In this document: in pieces, positions 17,168-25,956 of the stretch
Numbering within the stretch: the first letter of the stretch is position 1
Layout of the letters: each line of letters begins with the position of its first letter
Source: Chloroflexota bacterium
GTDB taxonomy: Bacteria > Chloroflexota > Dehalococcoidia > JACQUA01
Direction of reading: 5' to 3'
Assembly (NCBI GenBank): GCA_016210565.1
Contig: JACQUA010000070.1
Location: 1 to 51,425, forward strand
Length of the DNA: 51,425 nt
Position numbers and translations under genes: made by a program
Notes under the pieces: model-generated
What the model saw: the letters and a program-made list of their open reading frames with translations, nothing else
Database searches by the model: none
What the model was told of the DNA's origin: nothing

Positions 17168-17718
17168 GGTGACTTCCTCTCCTGCGCCGGCGCCGCGGCG
17201 GGCAGCTTCCCCCCGGCCCAGTCGGGATGCTCTCCCTGCTGTGTTCTTATCATATCGACGGCATCCGTGATGGGCCTGAACCGGAAAGCTATCCAGACGG
17301 CAGGATTCTGGATATCTTCGTTGAAGTGCTGGTGTTCGCAGCCCCCCGGCTTTATCGGCAGGACGATGAGGTCATCCTCCTCCCAATCGAAGCGGGCGCC
17401 TTCCACCACGCTGTATCCTTTGCCCTCCAGGACGAATATGACCACGCCCCCCTGATGAGTATGGCGGCCGGAATGCTTCTTGATGTTTTGAATGAAGATG
17501 TTCCAGCCGGGAGCGCCCACGGTATCCCATTCCAACTGAGAGGTAAGATGACGGCTCAATGACTGCCGGTTCTGTTGCCAGGGTCTTTCTTTACCCTTGA
17601 TGATTACTTTGCCTTCGACCCGCTTGCGGACGGCGTCGTTCTGCAGCCTCATGCGGAGGTCGTAATCGGTCTCCCTGGGTTCGGGCTCTCTCTTCTTTTC
17701 AGTAATGCGTTCAACCAA
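17164..17718 (-). CDS. Cupin-domain protein
   Basis: 184 residues from a TTG at 17718 with GGGAG upstream; the frame opens further (TTG 17745). Cupin motif 1 is HSGRHTHQGGVVIFVLEGKG, motif 2 includes PGGCEHQHFN, giving the metal-binding histidines. Resembles the gentisate-dioxygenase-like single cupins. It may be an oxygenase, an isomerase or a sugar/acid-binding accessory protein for the enolase-superfamily enzyme whose gene overlaps it. Confidence 0.75.
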   Translation of the reverse strand: MVERITEKKREPEPRETDYDLRMRLQNDAVRKRVEGKVIIKGKERPWQQNRQSLSRHLTSQLEWDTVGAPGWNIFIQNIKKHSGRHTHQGGVVIFVLEGKGYSVVEGARFDWEEDDLIVLPIKPGGCEHQHFNEDIQNPAVWIAFRFRPITDAVDMIRTQQGEHPDWAGGKLPAAAPAQERKSP

Positions 17719-17782
17719 GATTAGACTCCCGTATTCGGCGAACAATCACCCATCCCGACGAGTCGGGACAATGAACGATGAA

Positions 17783-17928
17783 AATGTCATTCTGAGCGAA
17801 GACGAGCGCCAGCGAGTCGTAGTCGAAGAATCCTTCGCTTCGCTCAGGACAAGTTCTTTTAGAGGGGGGAACCAAAGACCCTTCGCAACCCCTCCGCTTC
17901 GCTGGGAGCTCCGGCTCAGGGTGACATT
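17783..17928. repeat. CACCCTGAGC-type hairpin repeat, copy 3
   Basis: AAATGTCATTCTGAGCGAAG on the left pairs with GGCTCAGGGTGACATTT on the right. It is followed (17938-17999) by another inverted repeat built from ATCCAGAATCCAGGAG and CTGGATACTGGATTC. No gene in 17719-18026. Confidence 0.6.
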
Positions 17929-18026
17929 TTCCGAGCAAGAATCCAGAATCCAGGAGTGAGGCGCTCGCTTCTGAATTCTGGATACTGGATACTGGATTCT
18001 CCTGGTCATTCGTCATTCGGATTTCG

Positions 18027-19166
18027 TCATTTGTTCACAAATATCTTCTTCGCAATTTCTACATATTCATCCTTCTTGAGATTGTATTCGTAGCTTATTG
18101 TATCATGGTATTTGGCACCCGGCTGCCGCAGAAGCCAGGGTTCGACGAAATCCGTCGGAACGTCTGTGCGCGCACTCTGGAGACCCTCGGCTTTCGACAC
18201 CACGGTCTGGCCCTCTCTGGTCAGTATCCAGTTCAGATAAACGATGGCCGCATTGGGATGGGCCGGCTTGTTCAAAAGGCTGACCGCCCCCCTGCTCTGC
18301 GACAGATAGCTGCCTTCCCTGGGGATAACCACATCCATATTCGACACACCGGCCCTGATCAGGTCGCTCATCTCCGGGGCATTCATAGCCAGGCCAACGC
18401 TGTATTTGCCTCTGGCGAGCCATTCCACTTCCTGCCGGAAATTTCGCAGCAAGACCGGCTCCTGTTTGGCCAGTTCCCGGAGGTAGTTGATATCCATAAT
18501 CCGGTGGCCGACCGCGGTCACCCATCCGTTGCCTGAGCCGCCTATGGTCGGGTCATCCATGATGATCTTCCCCTTCCATTTCGGGTTCAACAGGTCCCGG
18601 AAGGACTGTATTTCATCCTTCTTGACAAGGTCCGTGTTTATGACGATGGCGGGGAGGGCCTGGAGAGAATAGGCGAGGTGCGTCCGCTCGTCGTCCACCC
18701 ACCAGAGCTTCCCCTGGAACCAGTTGGCAGTGCCCTTCGCTTCGGGCAGCATCAAGGCGGGTTCCAATGGCTTCAGCACCCCGGCTGGTTTCAAACCGTT
18801 CATGGTACTCATCGTGGCGCCGGTGACCACGTCAGCCAGGTTGATGTTGGCCCGTTGCTCGCTGAGTATCTTCTGGACGGTCTCGTTGCCCCTGCCGGTG
18901 ACCCAGTCTATGCGGATGCCGAACTTGCTATGGAAAGCCTCGCTCACCGTCTGCCGCGTTTCGGGGGAGGTGGAGCCGTAGATGGTCACTCCCCCCTCGG
19001 CCTTTGCCGCGGTCAATATCCGGCCCCATTCGTCTCCGGGAGGCTGATTCGAGGATACCGGCTGTTGACCGGCTGACGCGGCGGGAGTTACGGGTAACGT
19101 GGCAGGGGTGCAGGAGACTCCAAGCGCCGTGATCACAAGCACCATGAAGATAAGCTGGTCTTTCAT
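18027..19166 (-). CDS. Extracellular solute-binding lipoprotein, paralogue 3
   Basis: 379 residues from ATG 19166 (GAGGG upstream); an upstream TTG-like start at 19205 would add 13 residues ahead of the signal peptide and is less likely. Lipobox ALGVSC (Cys19). Landmarks: NPKWKGKIIMDDPTIGGSG, and HPNAAIVYLNWILTREGQT. Lies between the cupin gene and the flavoprotein gene, both co-directional. No permease nearby. Confidence 0.85.
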   Translation of the reverse strand: MKDQLIFMVLVITALGVSCTPATLPVTPAASAGQQPVSSNQPPGDEWGRILTAAKAEGGVTIYGSTSPETRQTVSEAFHSKFGIRIDWVTGRGNETVQKILSEQRANINLADVVTGATMSTMNGLKPAGVLKPLEPALMLPEAKGTANWFQGKLWWVDDERTHLAYSLQALPAIVINTDLVKKDEIQSFRDLLNPKWKGKIIMDDPTIGGSGNGWVTAVGHRIMDINYLRELAKQEPVLLRNFRQEVEWLARGKYSVGLAMNAPEMSDLIRAGVSNMDVVIPREGSYLSQSRGAVSLLNKPAHPNAAIVYLNWILTREGQTVVSKAEGLQSARTDVPTDFVEPWLLRQPGAKYHDTISYEYNLKKDEYVEIAKKIFVNK

Positions 19167-19302
19167 TCTGATTTCCCTCAACCGAAGGTTAGCAATTCGA
19201 AACATTGGTCATTGACTCGTCATTCGAATCCCCTCCTGCGCGGGGACAGGTTTCGTCATTCGCCATTTTGCATGGTGGGTCCGTCCAGAATACCATCGGG
19301 AC

Positions 19303-21048
19303 TTAACCCACCCTACCTTCTGGATTCTGGATTCTGAATTCTGGATTCTTCTTGAACGGCAGGTTGGCCGGGACCCTGGCGTATTCCTTGGGCTTTGCCG
19401 GATAGCGGTACAGCGGGACCGGCACCTGTGTGGAGCGCGCGGTTTCCTTACCTCCGTTGCTCTGAACAACCCATTGCAGCCAGTTGATATTGTCCTTGTA
19501 GGGAAAATCGATCCTGATGTTGTTGGCCCTGGTCTCCTCCCTTACCGCGCTGCCCCGGAAGACCAACTCGGTGCACTGCAGGTAGGAGGGCAACTTGTTG
19601 GCCTTGACCAGATCGTGAACGTCATTGGCCTTGATGGTCCTCAGTTTCGCCTTCCACTCCCGGATACGTCCCAGGACCCCGTCGATGCTGTCGGCGTCAC
19701 GGAAGACCGCAATCCTGGCAGGACTGAGATAGGTGTGGATTTCATCAAAGAGCTGGTCCGGTTTGATGCCGGACGTGGCTTTCAGCGGCCGGGTGGCCTC
19801 CCTGATCAGATGTCTGGCCTGTGCATCGACCACCGGCTTCCTTCCGTTCTCCCGGGCATACCTGGCGGCGTATTCCCCCGCGCGGTAACCGCCCACGCAG
19901 CAGGAGGCCAGATTCACGCCGCCAACGGAATAGGTGCCGTGGGCAGGCATGCCGCTGGCTTCGCCAGCGGCGTACAGCCCCGGCAGGCTCGCTTCACCGA
20001 AAATATTCACCCTGATCCCCCCGCAGACCATGCAAACCGGACCCGAGGTGACAACGTACTTGACGGGACCCTTCCGGAAATCGATGCCTTCATCCTTCAT
20101 GGTGTTTACCATGAGACGCGTGGTAGGCAGGGTATACAACTTGTTGATGGTATCTTTGTCCAGGTGTGTCAGGTCAATATGGATCGGCCCCCGGCCCTGC
20201 ATGCCCTCGCAGACAATGGCCAGCCCCAGGTCTTCCCGTTTCCCCCTCTCCTTCAAGTCGGGCAGGTACCTTTCCATGAACCTCTCCCCGGCGCGGTTGA
20301 ATAGCCGCATTCCCAGGCGCTGATAGGTGTTCAGGTGGACGCCGATGTACCTGTCTTCGAATCCCATTTCGTCGAAGCACCGGGCGAACTCCATGTTGGA
20401 AACGTCGGCGCCGGCCCGGTAGCCCTGAGCGATGCCCTCGCCGGTGCCCCAGAGAAACACGGTGGAGCCGCTGGCTACGACCGTGGCCCCGGCGTTAATG
20501 GCGAAACCTTCCCCCGTCCTGGTATGAAACCCGACGGCGCCCACGACGCTTCCCGCGGTGGGCAGGTTCCCATCTGAGGTGGCCAGCCCGGTGATCATCA
20601 CCCTTTCCAGCAGCGTTACCCCGGTGTTCTCCAGCCTTTTCCTCATCACGCCCAGCATCTCCAGCGAATCGACCGTCGTTATGCGGGTAGTAACATGGTT
20701 CAGGCCCACGTGCCGGACCACCTTGCCTTTCTCGTCCCGCTCGAAAGTCAGGCCCCAGTCTCCCATATCTTTCAACCGCGCCGGCTGCTCCTCGAGCACT
20801 ATCCGGACCCAGTCCTGGTCGTTCAGGTATTGCCCCTTTTCGGAGATTTCCTTATGCCAAACATCCATATCATCAGAAGGCTCGGGGCACAGGATACCGG
20901 CGCCGGAGAAAGCGCTTTTGCCGCTTTTCCCCACCCTGGCAATATCCACCAGGATAACGCTGGGCGCTAGCTCCTTAGCCCTGGCCGCAGCCCATACGCC
21001 GGCGAGACCGGCGCCTATCACCAGGACATCACATTGCAAACGCTGCAT
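19303..21048 (-). CDS. FAD-dependent oxidoreductase, fumarate reductase/AprA-like
   Basis: 581 residues from ATG 21048, which has GAGGAG six bases upstream. N-terminal dinucleotide fold VLVIGAGLAGVWAAARA; ASGSTVFLWG; C-terminal FAD-contact region HGTYSVGGVNLASCCVGGYR. The architecture matches the flavoprotein subunits of fumarate reductase, succinate dehydrogenase and adenylylsulfate reductase. No iron-sulfur or membrane subunit gene accompanies it, so it may pair with distant partners or be a soluble enzyme. The substrate cannot be told; it follows a solute-binding protein, as other enzymes in this region do. Confidence 0.8.
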   Translation of the reverse strand: MQRLQCDVLVIGAGLAGVWAAARAKELAPSVILVDIARVGKSGKSAFSGAGILCPEPSDDMDVWHKEISEKGQYLNDQDWVRIVLEEQPARLKDMGDWGLTFERDEKGKVVRHVGLNHVTTRITTVDSLEMLGVMRKRLENTGVTLLERVMITGLATSDGNLPTAGSVVGAVGFHTRTGEGFAINAGATVVASGSTVFLWGTGEGIAQGYRAGADVSNMEFARCFDEMGFEDRYIGVHLNTYQRLGMRLFNRAGERFMERYLPDLKERGKREDLGLAIVCEGMQGRGPIHIDLTHLDKDTINKLYTLPTTRLMVNTMKDEGIDFRKGPVKYVVTSGPVCMVCGGIRVNIFGEASLPGLYAAGEASGMPAHGTYSVGGVNLASCCVGGYRAGEYAARYARENGRKPVVDAQARHLIREATRPLKATSGIKPDQLFDEIHTYLSPARIAVFRDADSIDGVLGRIREWKAKLRTIKANDVHDLVKANKLPSYLQCTELVFRGSAVREETRANNIRIDFPYKDNINWLQWVVQSNGGKETARSTQVPVPLYRYPAKPKEYARVPANLPFKKNPEFRIQNPEGRVG

Positions 21049-21080
21049 CGTTGACTCCTCTGTCAAGAAATGTCTGCTCC

Positions 21081-21323
21081 GGCTGTCACCCTGAGCCTGT
21101 CGAAGGTCTTTCTTGCTGCTCTGGCTGTCACCCCGAGCCTGTCGAAGGTCTTTCTTCCTGCTCTGACTGTCACCCTGAGCCTGTCGAAGGTCTTTCTTCC
21201 TGCCCGGCTGTCACCCTGAGCCTGTCGAAGGTCTTTCTTCCTGCTCTGGCTGTCACCCCGAGCCTGTCGAAGGTCTTTCTTCCTGCTCTGGCTGTCACCC
21301 TGAGCCTGTCGAAGGGTCTTTCG
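21081..21323 (+). repeat. Tandem array, six copies of a ~42-nt unit
   Basis: Six copies of GTCACCCTGAGCCTGTCGAA followed by GGTCTTTCTT and CTGCTCTGGCT, with small variations (CCC/CCT, one shorter spacer). These are half units of the CACCCTGAGC hairpin repeat, here in one orientation. No spacer variation like CRISPR. Confidence 0.85.
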
Positions 21324-21407
21324 TACTCCCGACGGCTGAGCAGCTTTGAGCCTGCAAACGGCTAATCATAGCCATTCCGCAATGCAAATGTCAATTAGCC
21401 AGCATCC

Positions 21408-21627
21408 GGTACCACAGGCCGCCGTGCCTGTGAGCCCTGGTGTTCGGGCAACGCCGACAAGGTGGATTCCCGCCTTTGCGGGAATGACGGGCGACGGTAC
21501 CACAGGCGCCCGTGCCTGTGAGCCGTGGCAATCGGACAACGCTGACAAGGTTGATTCCGGCCTTCGCTGAAACGACGGGCGACGGTACCACAGGCCGCCG
21601 TGCCTGTGAGCCGTGGTATTCGGGCAA
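21408..21627 (+). repeat. Tandem array, 88-nt unit with a CACAGGC hairpin
   Basis: Units start with GGTACCACAGGC at 21408, 21496 and 21584, exactly 88 nt apart; the third is partial. Each holds CACAGGC-N6-GCCTGTG and a GGATTCCCGCCTTTGCGGGA-type second hairpin. Single copies occur near 3110, 8040 and 26060-26150. Confidence 0.85.
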
Positions 21628-21756
21628 CGCGTTGTTTCGTGCTTTCGTGGTTCACCCGCCCCGCATCCCCATCATTCCGTTGCGTCTCTGCCGTGAAATC
21701 TCCCCGCGCTGTTCGGGATCCGGAACTTGCCACTTGGAATTTGGAACTTCCCCCTC

Positions 21757-21963
21757 CTACTTGTCTTCGCTGTCGTAGAAAATCCGGGGATGGCACGGTA
21801 AGCCACGGAACCCAGAAAAGTCACCAGCGCGATGGACCCCGCAGGGCCATTTTGTTCCTCCCAGCACTCGCTCCCGCCCCGCCACGTCGTTCAATAGCAT
21901 GATGGCCAGCACCCAGTGCAGGACACCGAAGAGAACTAACTTCAGAATCCACTCCAGGCTCAT
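21757..21963 (-). pseudogene. Small membrane protein, probably frameshifted (PLDc_N-like)
   Basis: MSLEWILKLVLFGVLHWVLA forms one membrane helix, followed by GGTKWPCG. A one-base shift then gives SIALVTFLGSVAYRAI, a second helix; the annotated frame then resumes HPRIFYD. Two short helices around a KWPW-type turn resemble the phospholipase D nuclease N-terminal-like small membrane domain. Low certainty. Confidence 0.35.
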
Positions 21964-22542
21964 TGGTTGCTACCTGCTGTCAGAGTGTTGGCGCTGGTCC
22001 GGTCTCCGGAACACAGAAAGGTAGGGTGGGTTAAGCGCACCTGGGGTCAGCGGAGCGGAAAGGCGGGTGCGCGAACCCACCGGACTCCTGCCGACCCGGT
22101 CTCCTGAAAATCGTCAACTGGCATACGGCGACGTCCGAATCAACGCACGGGCGGGCGGCAACCCGGTACGTCTTTCCCCCGGCCAGAACGGAATCGCAAT
22201 GAGTTATAGCACCTTTCACCGCGTCTGGCAACCGGCAACCCGGGCACGGCTCGTGGAGATTACCCAGGTATTCGTGGCAAGGACTGCCGGCGTAGTCGCC
22301 GAACGCTTCTTGCGCGGGGGACGTGGTCGCTTCCGACGCGCAATGACCACGGCATTCGCGCCACGTTTGGCAATGGGCCCTTCACACCCCACTTCTCCCA
22401 TGCCCCTCGGCCGTGGTGGGTTACGCTCGCTCTGGCGTTTTTACCGTCGTCTGAGACCAGCAACGCCGGACCCGTTCAGCCGGCGCGGATCCCAACGTCG
22501 CTTCACCCACCCTACGCCCCCCTGACTACTCGCTACTTCCCC
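21964..22542. repeat. Gene-free stretch with GTAGGGTGGGTTAAG-type repeats
   Basis: Contains GTAGGGTGGGTTAAGCGCAC at about 22021 pairing with GTGCGCGAACCCACC, and GGTGGGTTACGC near 22430 with CACCCACCCTACG near 22505. Relatives occur at 19300-19315 and 43838-43975. No convincing gene. Confidence 0.45.
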
Positions 22543-23106
22543 TCACTTGCTGGCAGGCACGGCACCCATCATCCGGATTTGACCCCTGATTTCACCCCCC
22601 GGATTGGCCGTGGTGTGCACATTCACGTAGGCATTGCCGCCATTCATCTCAGCAACCAGGGCGCTCAGCGGCATACCCAACAAGGCGCCGGTCAAGTTTG
22701 CACCGCTGATTGTCCCCTGCGCCAGAACGCCGGTGAACTCGCCGGTTTTTGGCGGCCCGGTAAACAATGGCACCACCACCCCGCCGGCCACGCCGAATGC
22801 CGCCCGGTGGATATGGGCGGCAGTGACGTTAGTGATTCCCGACACGCTGAGAGTGAAGGTCATGCTGGTCCCATCCGGGCTGAGCATGAACGTTGCCTGG
22901 CCGGTGGCCATAGTGTTGACCAGCGGGACTTCCTCCATTCCCGACAGCATGGCCGTGAATTGACCTTCCGCAGCCACGGCCGACGCGCCGCTGGGAACAC
23001 TGTAGGTCGGGGGCTGGGCTGGCTGTGTGGCGGGATTGCAGCCCGCCAGGGCGATCAGCACTGCCAGGAACCCGGTACTGATAGCGAGAAATACATGTCT
23101 TTTCAT
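22543..23106 (-). CDS. CHRD-domain lipoprotein
   Basis: 187 residues from ATG 23106 with GGGAGG upstream; the in-frame extension to 23142 lacks a site. Lipobox ALAGC. A single CHRD domain follows: GQFTAMLSGMEEVP, SMTFTLSVSGITNVTAAHIH, LVAEMNGGNAYVNVHT and NPGGEIRGQI are the family's blocks. CHRD was named from chordin; bacterial copies are exported and of unknown role. Surrounded by repeat-rich DNA, so operon partners are unclear. Confidence 0.85.
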   Translation of the reverse strand: MKRHVFLAISTGFLAVLIALAGCNPATQPAQPPTYSVPSGASAVAAEGQFTAMLSGMEEVPLVNTMATGQATFMLSPDGTSMTFTLSVSGITNVTAAHIHRAAFGVAGGVVVPLFTGPPKTGEFTGVLAQGTISGANLTGALLGMPLSALVAEMNGGNAYVNVHTTANPGGEIRGQIRMMGAVPASK

Positions 23107-23408
23107 TGTCCGTACCTCCCTCGGTCGATTAGACGCGGCCATGGTGCCGGGCGCTACTCACCCGGCGTCTGACTGCTTCTATTAATCTACCGGAAGCTAC
23201 GGCACATGTGTATCCGTCGGCGTACCTAATTCGGCCCCTGACGCACGGACAGACCGCTATGTGCTACTTAGTAGCCGGAAACGTAGGCAGCCTTGCGGTA
23301 ACTTCGTGAAGAGGTTGTCTTGTCCAGCAACCACGCGTTCAAATTGAAGTTCGAACGCTGCTCCATCTGCCGCAACTATAGCGTGATTTCCAGGGGGAGG
23401 CCCTGGAG
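23107..23408. other. Gene-free stretch with a possible gene remnant
   Basis: A minus-strand frame around 23257-23390 reads GNHAIVAADGAAFELQFERV and looks protein-like, but has no start or recognisable domain. I read it as a decayed or partial gene at best. Confidence 0.25.
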
Positions 23409-24572
23409 CTAGCGACCGCCGGAGGCAATGACTTTTTGCCACTCCGGGGCCCATTTGTTCTGCATGATGGCGAACTCTTCGTCCTGGATTGACAGTTTTT
23501 CCCCTGGTTTGACGATAAACATGCTGTCCACCCCATCCGGGGCCACGTCCAACCGGGTGCTGGGGGCGCCCATGGCCTTGACCACCAGCGCCTGACCTTC
23601 CCGGCTGAGAAACCAGTTGACGAACACGGTTGCCGCGTTCGAATGCGGCGGACGCGTTGGGACCGCCAGGCCGCCGTTGGAAGCGGAAACCCCGATCCCT
23701 TCCTTCACCCTGACCGCAGACAGGGGAGCGCCCACTTTAAGGAACTCGATGACCGCGGGCGTTTGCGGCCACATGGCGACGGCGTATTTCCCGTGGGACA
23801 CCCATTCCATCATCTGACGCTGGTCCCGCGTCACCACCACCTCCTGCTGCCTCAAGAGGGTACCCAGGTATTCCTTAGCCTGCTCAAATCCAATGTTGGC
23901 AGACAGGACGGTGGCATTGAATACGGCAGCGCCGGAGATGCTCGGGTCGAACATCACAATCTTGCCCTTCCACTCCGGTTTAAGGAGGTCGGAATAAGAA
24001 GTGATGGCGCCGTCTTTCACCAGGGTCGTGTTGTAGACAAGGGGCGGTATCACCTGGGAGAAATAGGCGACCGCCGTGCCGTCTTTGTCGAAAAACGGCA
24101 GCTTGCCCCCGAGCCAGCTTTGAGGGTTATTCACTTCAGGGAGAATCAGAAGAGGTCCTATCTTCTGCAAGAAATCATTGGGCTTGACGCTGGCCCAAAT
24201 AGCAGTCGAGCCAACCATGAGGACGTCCGCCTGGTGTATCCCGGCCCGGTACTCGCTGTTCAACCTGGTATTCAGCTCGGCGGCGGAACCGGAGATGACG
24301 TCCATTCTTACCCCGAACTTCGCGTTGAAGGCTGCCGGGATGGCCACCCTGGCCTCGGACGGCGCATTGAAATAGGCCAGAAGTTCCCCTTCCTGCTTCG
24401 CCCCGGCCAGAGTTCTATCCCATTTTACTTCCCACTCAGCCCTGGCGGCCTCCGGGCGGGCCACGCCGGGCGCGGGCTGCTGAACGGGCGGGGCTGGCGC
24501 CGCAGGGCCACACCCGGCCGCAACGACCAGCGCCAATAGGCCCACAGTCAAAATGACAACTAAGTTCTTCAT
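23409..24572 (-). CDS. Extracellular solute-binding lipoprotein, paralogue 4
   Basis: 387 residues from the ATG at 24572 (AAAGGAAG upstream). Lipobox VVAAGC (Cys21). Landmarks: KPEWKGKIVMFDPSISGAA and HSNAATVFVNWFLSREGQA. It precedes the triple-RidA gene on the same strand, which lies upstream (24754-25956), with a CGCAGAGG-type repeat between them. No transport partner. Confidence 0.85.
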   Translation of the reverse strand: MKNLVVILTVGLLALVVAAGCGPAAPAPPVQQPAPGVARPEAARAEWEVKWDRTLAGAKQEGELLAYFNAPSEARVAIPAAFNAKFGVRMDVISGSAAELNTRLNSEYRAGIHQADVLMVGSTAIWASVKPNDFLQKIGPLLILPEVNNPQSWLGGKLPFFDKDGTAVAYFSQVIPPLVYNTTLVKDGAITSYSDLLKPEWKGKIVMFDPSISGAAVFNATVLSANIGFEQAKEYLGTLLRQQEVVVTRDQRQMMEWVSHGKYAVAMWPQTPAVIEFLKVGAPLSAVRVKEGIGVSASNGGLAVPTRPPHSNAATVFVNWFLSREGQALVVKAMGAPSTRLDVAPDGVDSMFIVKPGEKLSIQDEEFAIMQNKWAPEWQKVIASGGR

Positions 24573-24596
24573 CCCATTGACTTCCTTTCTCGATAC

Positions 24597-24712
24597 GTGT
24601 TCACCGCAGAGGGCGCAGAGTATCACAACCTACTCACTACTCGCCGCTGACTACTGACCGATGGCTAGTTTTCCTGCTCTCCGCGTTCTCCGAGCCTCTG
24701 CGGTGAAATCAA
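24597..24712. repeat. CACCGCAGAGG inverted repeat, second copy
   Basis: TTCACCGCAGAGGGCGCAGAG on the left and CTCCGCGTTCTCCGAGCCTC followed by TGCGGTGAAATC on the right, matching the inner arms of the element at 130-327. Confidence 0.6.
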
Positions 24713-24753
24713 CCTATGCTCGCTACTCACTACTCGCTTCTTCCTACTTCCTC

Positions 24754-25956
24754 CTACTTCGCTATTCCCTCTATCTCGATAATGAAATCCGGGTTCCAGA
24801 GGTTCAGTATCTGGACGCCGGTGCAGGGCGGGGTGATGGGGCCGAAGAACTCGTTCAGCACCTTCGCGAAAAGCTCCCCACGCCGCAAATACCGAATGTC
24901 CTTGGTGAAGAAGATCATCTTGACCACATCCGACATCTTCTTCCCCTCGGACTCCAGCAGCCGCCGGACATTCTCCAGGCTCTGGCGCGTCTGGACCTCG
25001 ATGTCACCCAGCCCGACCAGTCGTTCTTTTTCGTCCAGGGCGGTCTGTCCCGACCAGTAGATAGTCCCGTCCACATTGACCGCCTGGGCGTAATACACGT
25101 TCGGCCGGGAATCCCAGACATTGGGCGGGGCCACGATCTTCCGGCTTCTGGCATTCTTCACGGCTATGGCTTCAATCTCGATGAGGAAATCCGGATTCCA
25201 GAGGTTGGCTATCTGGACGGCGGTGCAGGGCGGGGTGACAGGCCCGAAGAACTCCTTCAGCACTTTGGCAAAAACCTCGCCGCGGCGCAGCAGCCGGATG
25301 TCCTTGGTAAAGAAGGTCATCTTGACGATGTCGGACATCTTCGCGCCGTCCGCGTCCAGAAGCCGCCGGATGTCCTCCAGGCTCATCCTGGCCTGGGCCT
25401 CGATGTCACCCGACCCCACCAGCTTGCGCTTTTCATTCCAGGCCGTCTGCCCGGAAACGTAAATCGTATCGTCCACGTTCATGGCCTGGGCATAGTAGAG
25501 CTTGGGCCGGGAGTCCCAGACATTGGGCGGGGCGATGAGTCGGCGCGACCTGGCATTCTTTACCGCATAGGCTTCGATTTCAATCATGAAATCGGGATTC
25601 CACAGGTTGCCTATTTGCACGCCGGTGCAGGGAGGTGTAATGGGCCCGAAGAACTCCTTGAGCACTTTGGCGAAGAGCTCGCCGCGGCGGAGAAAGCGGA
25701 TGTCCTTGGTGAAGAAGATCATCTTCACGATGTCGGACATCCTGGCGCCGTCGGCTTCCAGAATGCGCCTGATATCTTCAAGGGCCATGCGGGTCTGCGC
25801 TTCGATGTCCCCAGGTCCCACCAGCCGTTCGCTTTCGTCCCATGCCGTCTGTCCCGAAATGTAGATCGTTTGGTCCACGCTCATAGCCTGGGCATAGTAC
25901 AGCTTGGGGCGGGAGTCCCACACATTGCTCGGGGCTATGATTTTCCTGGTTGCCAC
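24754..25956 (-). CDS. Triple RidA (YjgF/YER057c) domain protein
   Basis: 400 residues made of three RidA-like domains in tandem. The block NVWDSRPKLYYAQAM starts at residues 11, 145 and 279, a period of exactly 134 residues. Each domain has SGQTA, (I/V)KMxFFTKDIR and NLWNPDFxIEIE. RidA is a homotrimer with ligand sites between subunits, so this chain could fold as a covalent trimer (inference). The arginine that RidA uses to bind 2-aminoacrylate (PxRS) is Cys in all three domains (PPCT; Cys110, 244, 378), so enamine deamination is unlikely to proceed by the standard mechanism. The domains are about as similar to each other as close paralogues, pointing to recent internal duplication. Confidence 0.9.
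   Translation of the reverse strand: MATRKIIAPSNVWDSRPKLYYAQAMSVDQTIYISGQTAWDESERLVGPGDIEAQTRMALEDIRRILEADGARMSDIVKMIFFTKDIRFLRRGELFAKVLKEFFGPITPPCTGVQIGNLWNPDFMIEIEAYAVKNARSRRLIAPPNVWDSRPKLYYAQAMNVDDTIYVSGQTAWNEKRKLVGSGDIEAQARMSLEDIRRLLDADGAKMSDIVKMTFFTKDIRLLRRGEVFAKVLKEFFGPVTPPCTAVQIANLWNPDFLIEIEAIAVKNARSRKIVAPPNVWDSRPNVYYAQAVNVDGTIYWSGQTALDEKERLVGLGDIEVQTRQSLENVRRLLESEGKKMSDVVKMIFFTKDIRYLRRGELFAKVLNEFFGPITPPCTGVQILNLWNPDFIIEIEGIAK

Noticed and set aside
21081-21323. Possible CRISPR array
   Set aside because: Spacers are nearly identical to each other and 10-15 nt long; no cas genes.
22605-22625. TGTGCACA inside the CHRD gene as a third operator
   Set aside because: Wrong spacing (no 3-nt centre) and inside coding sequence.
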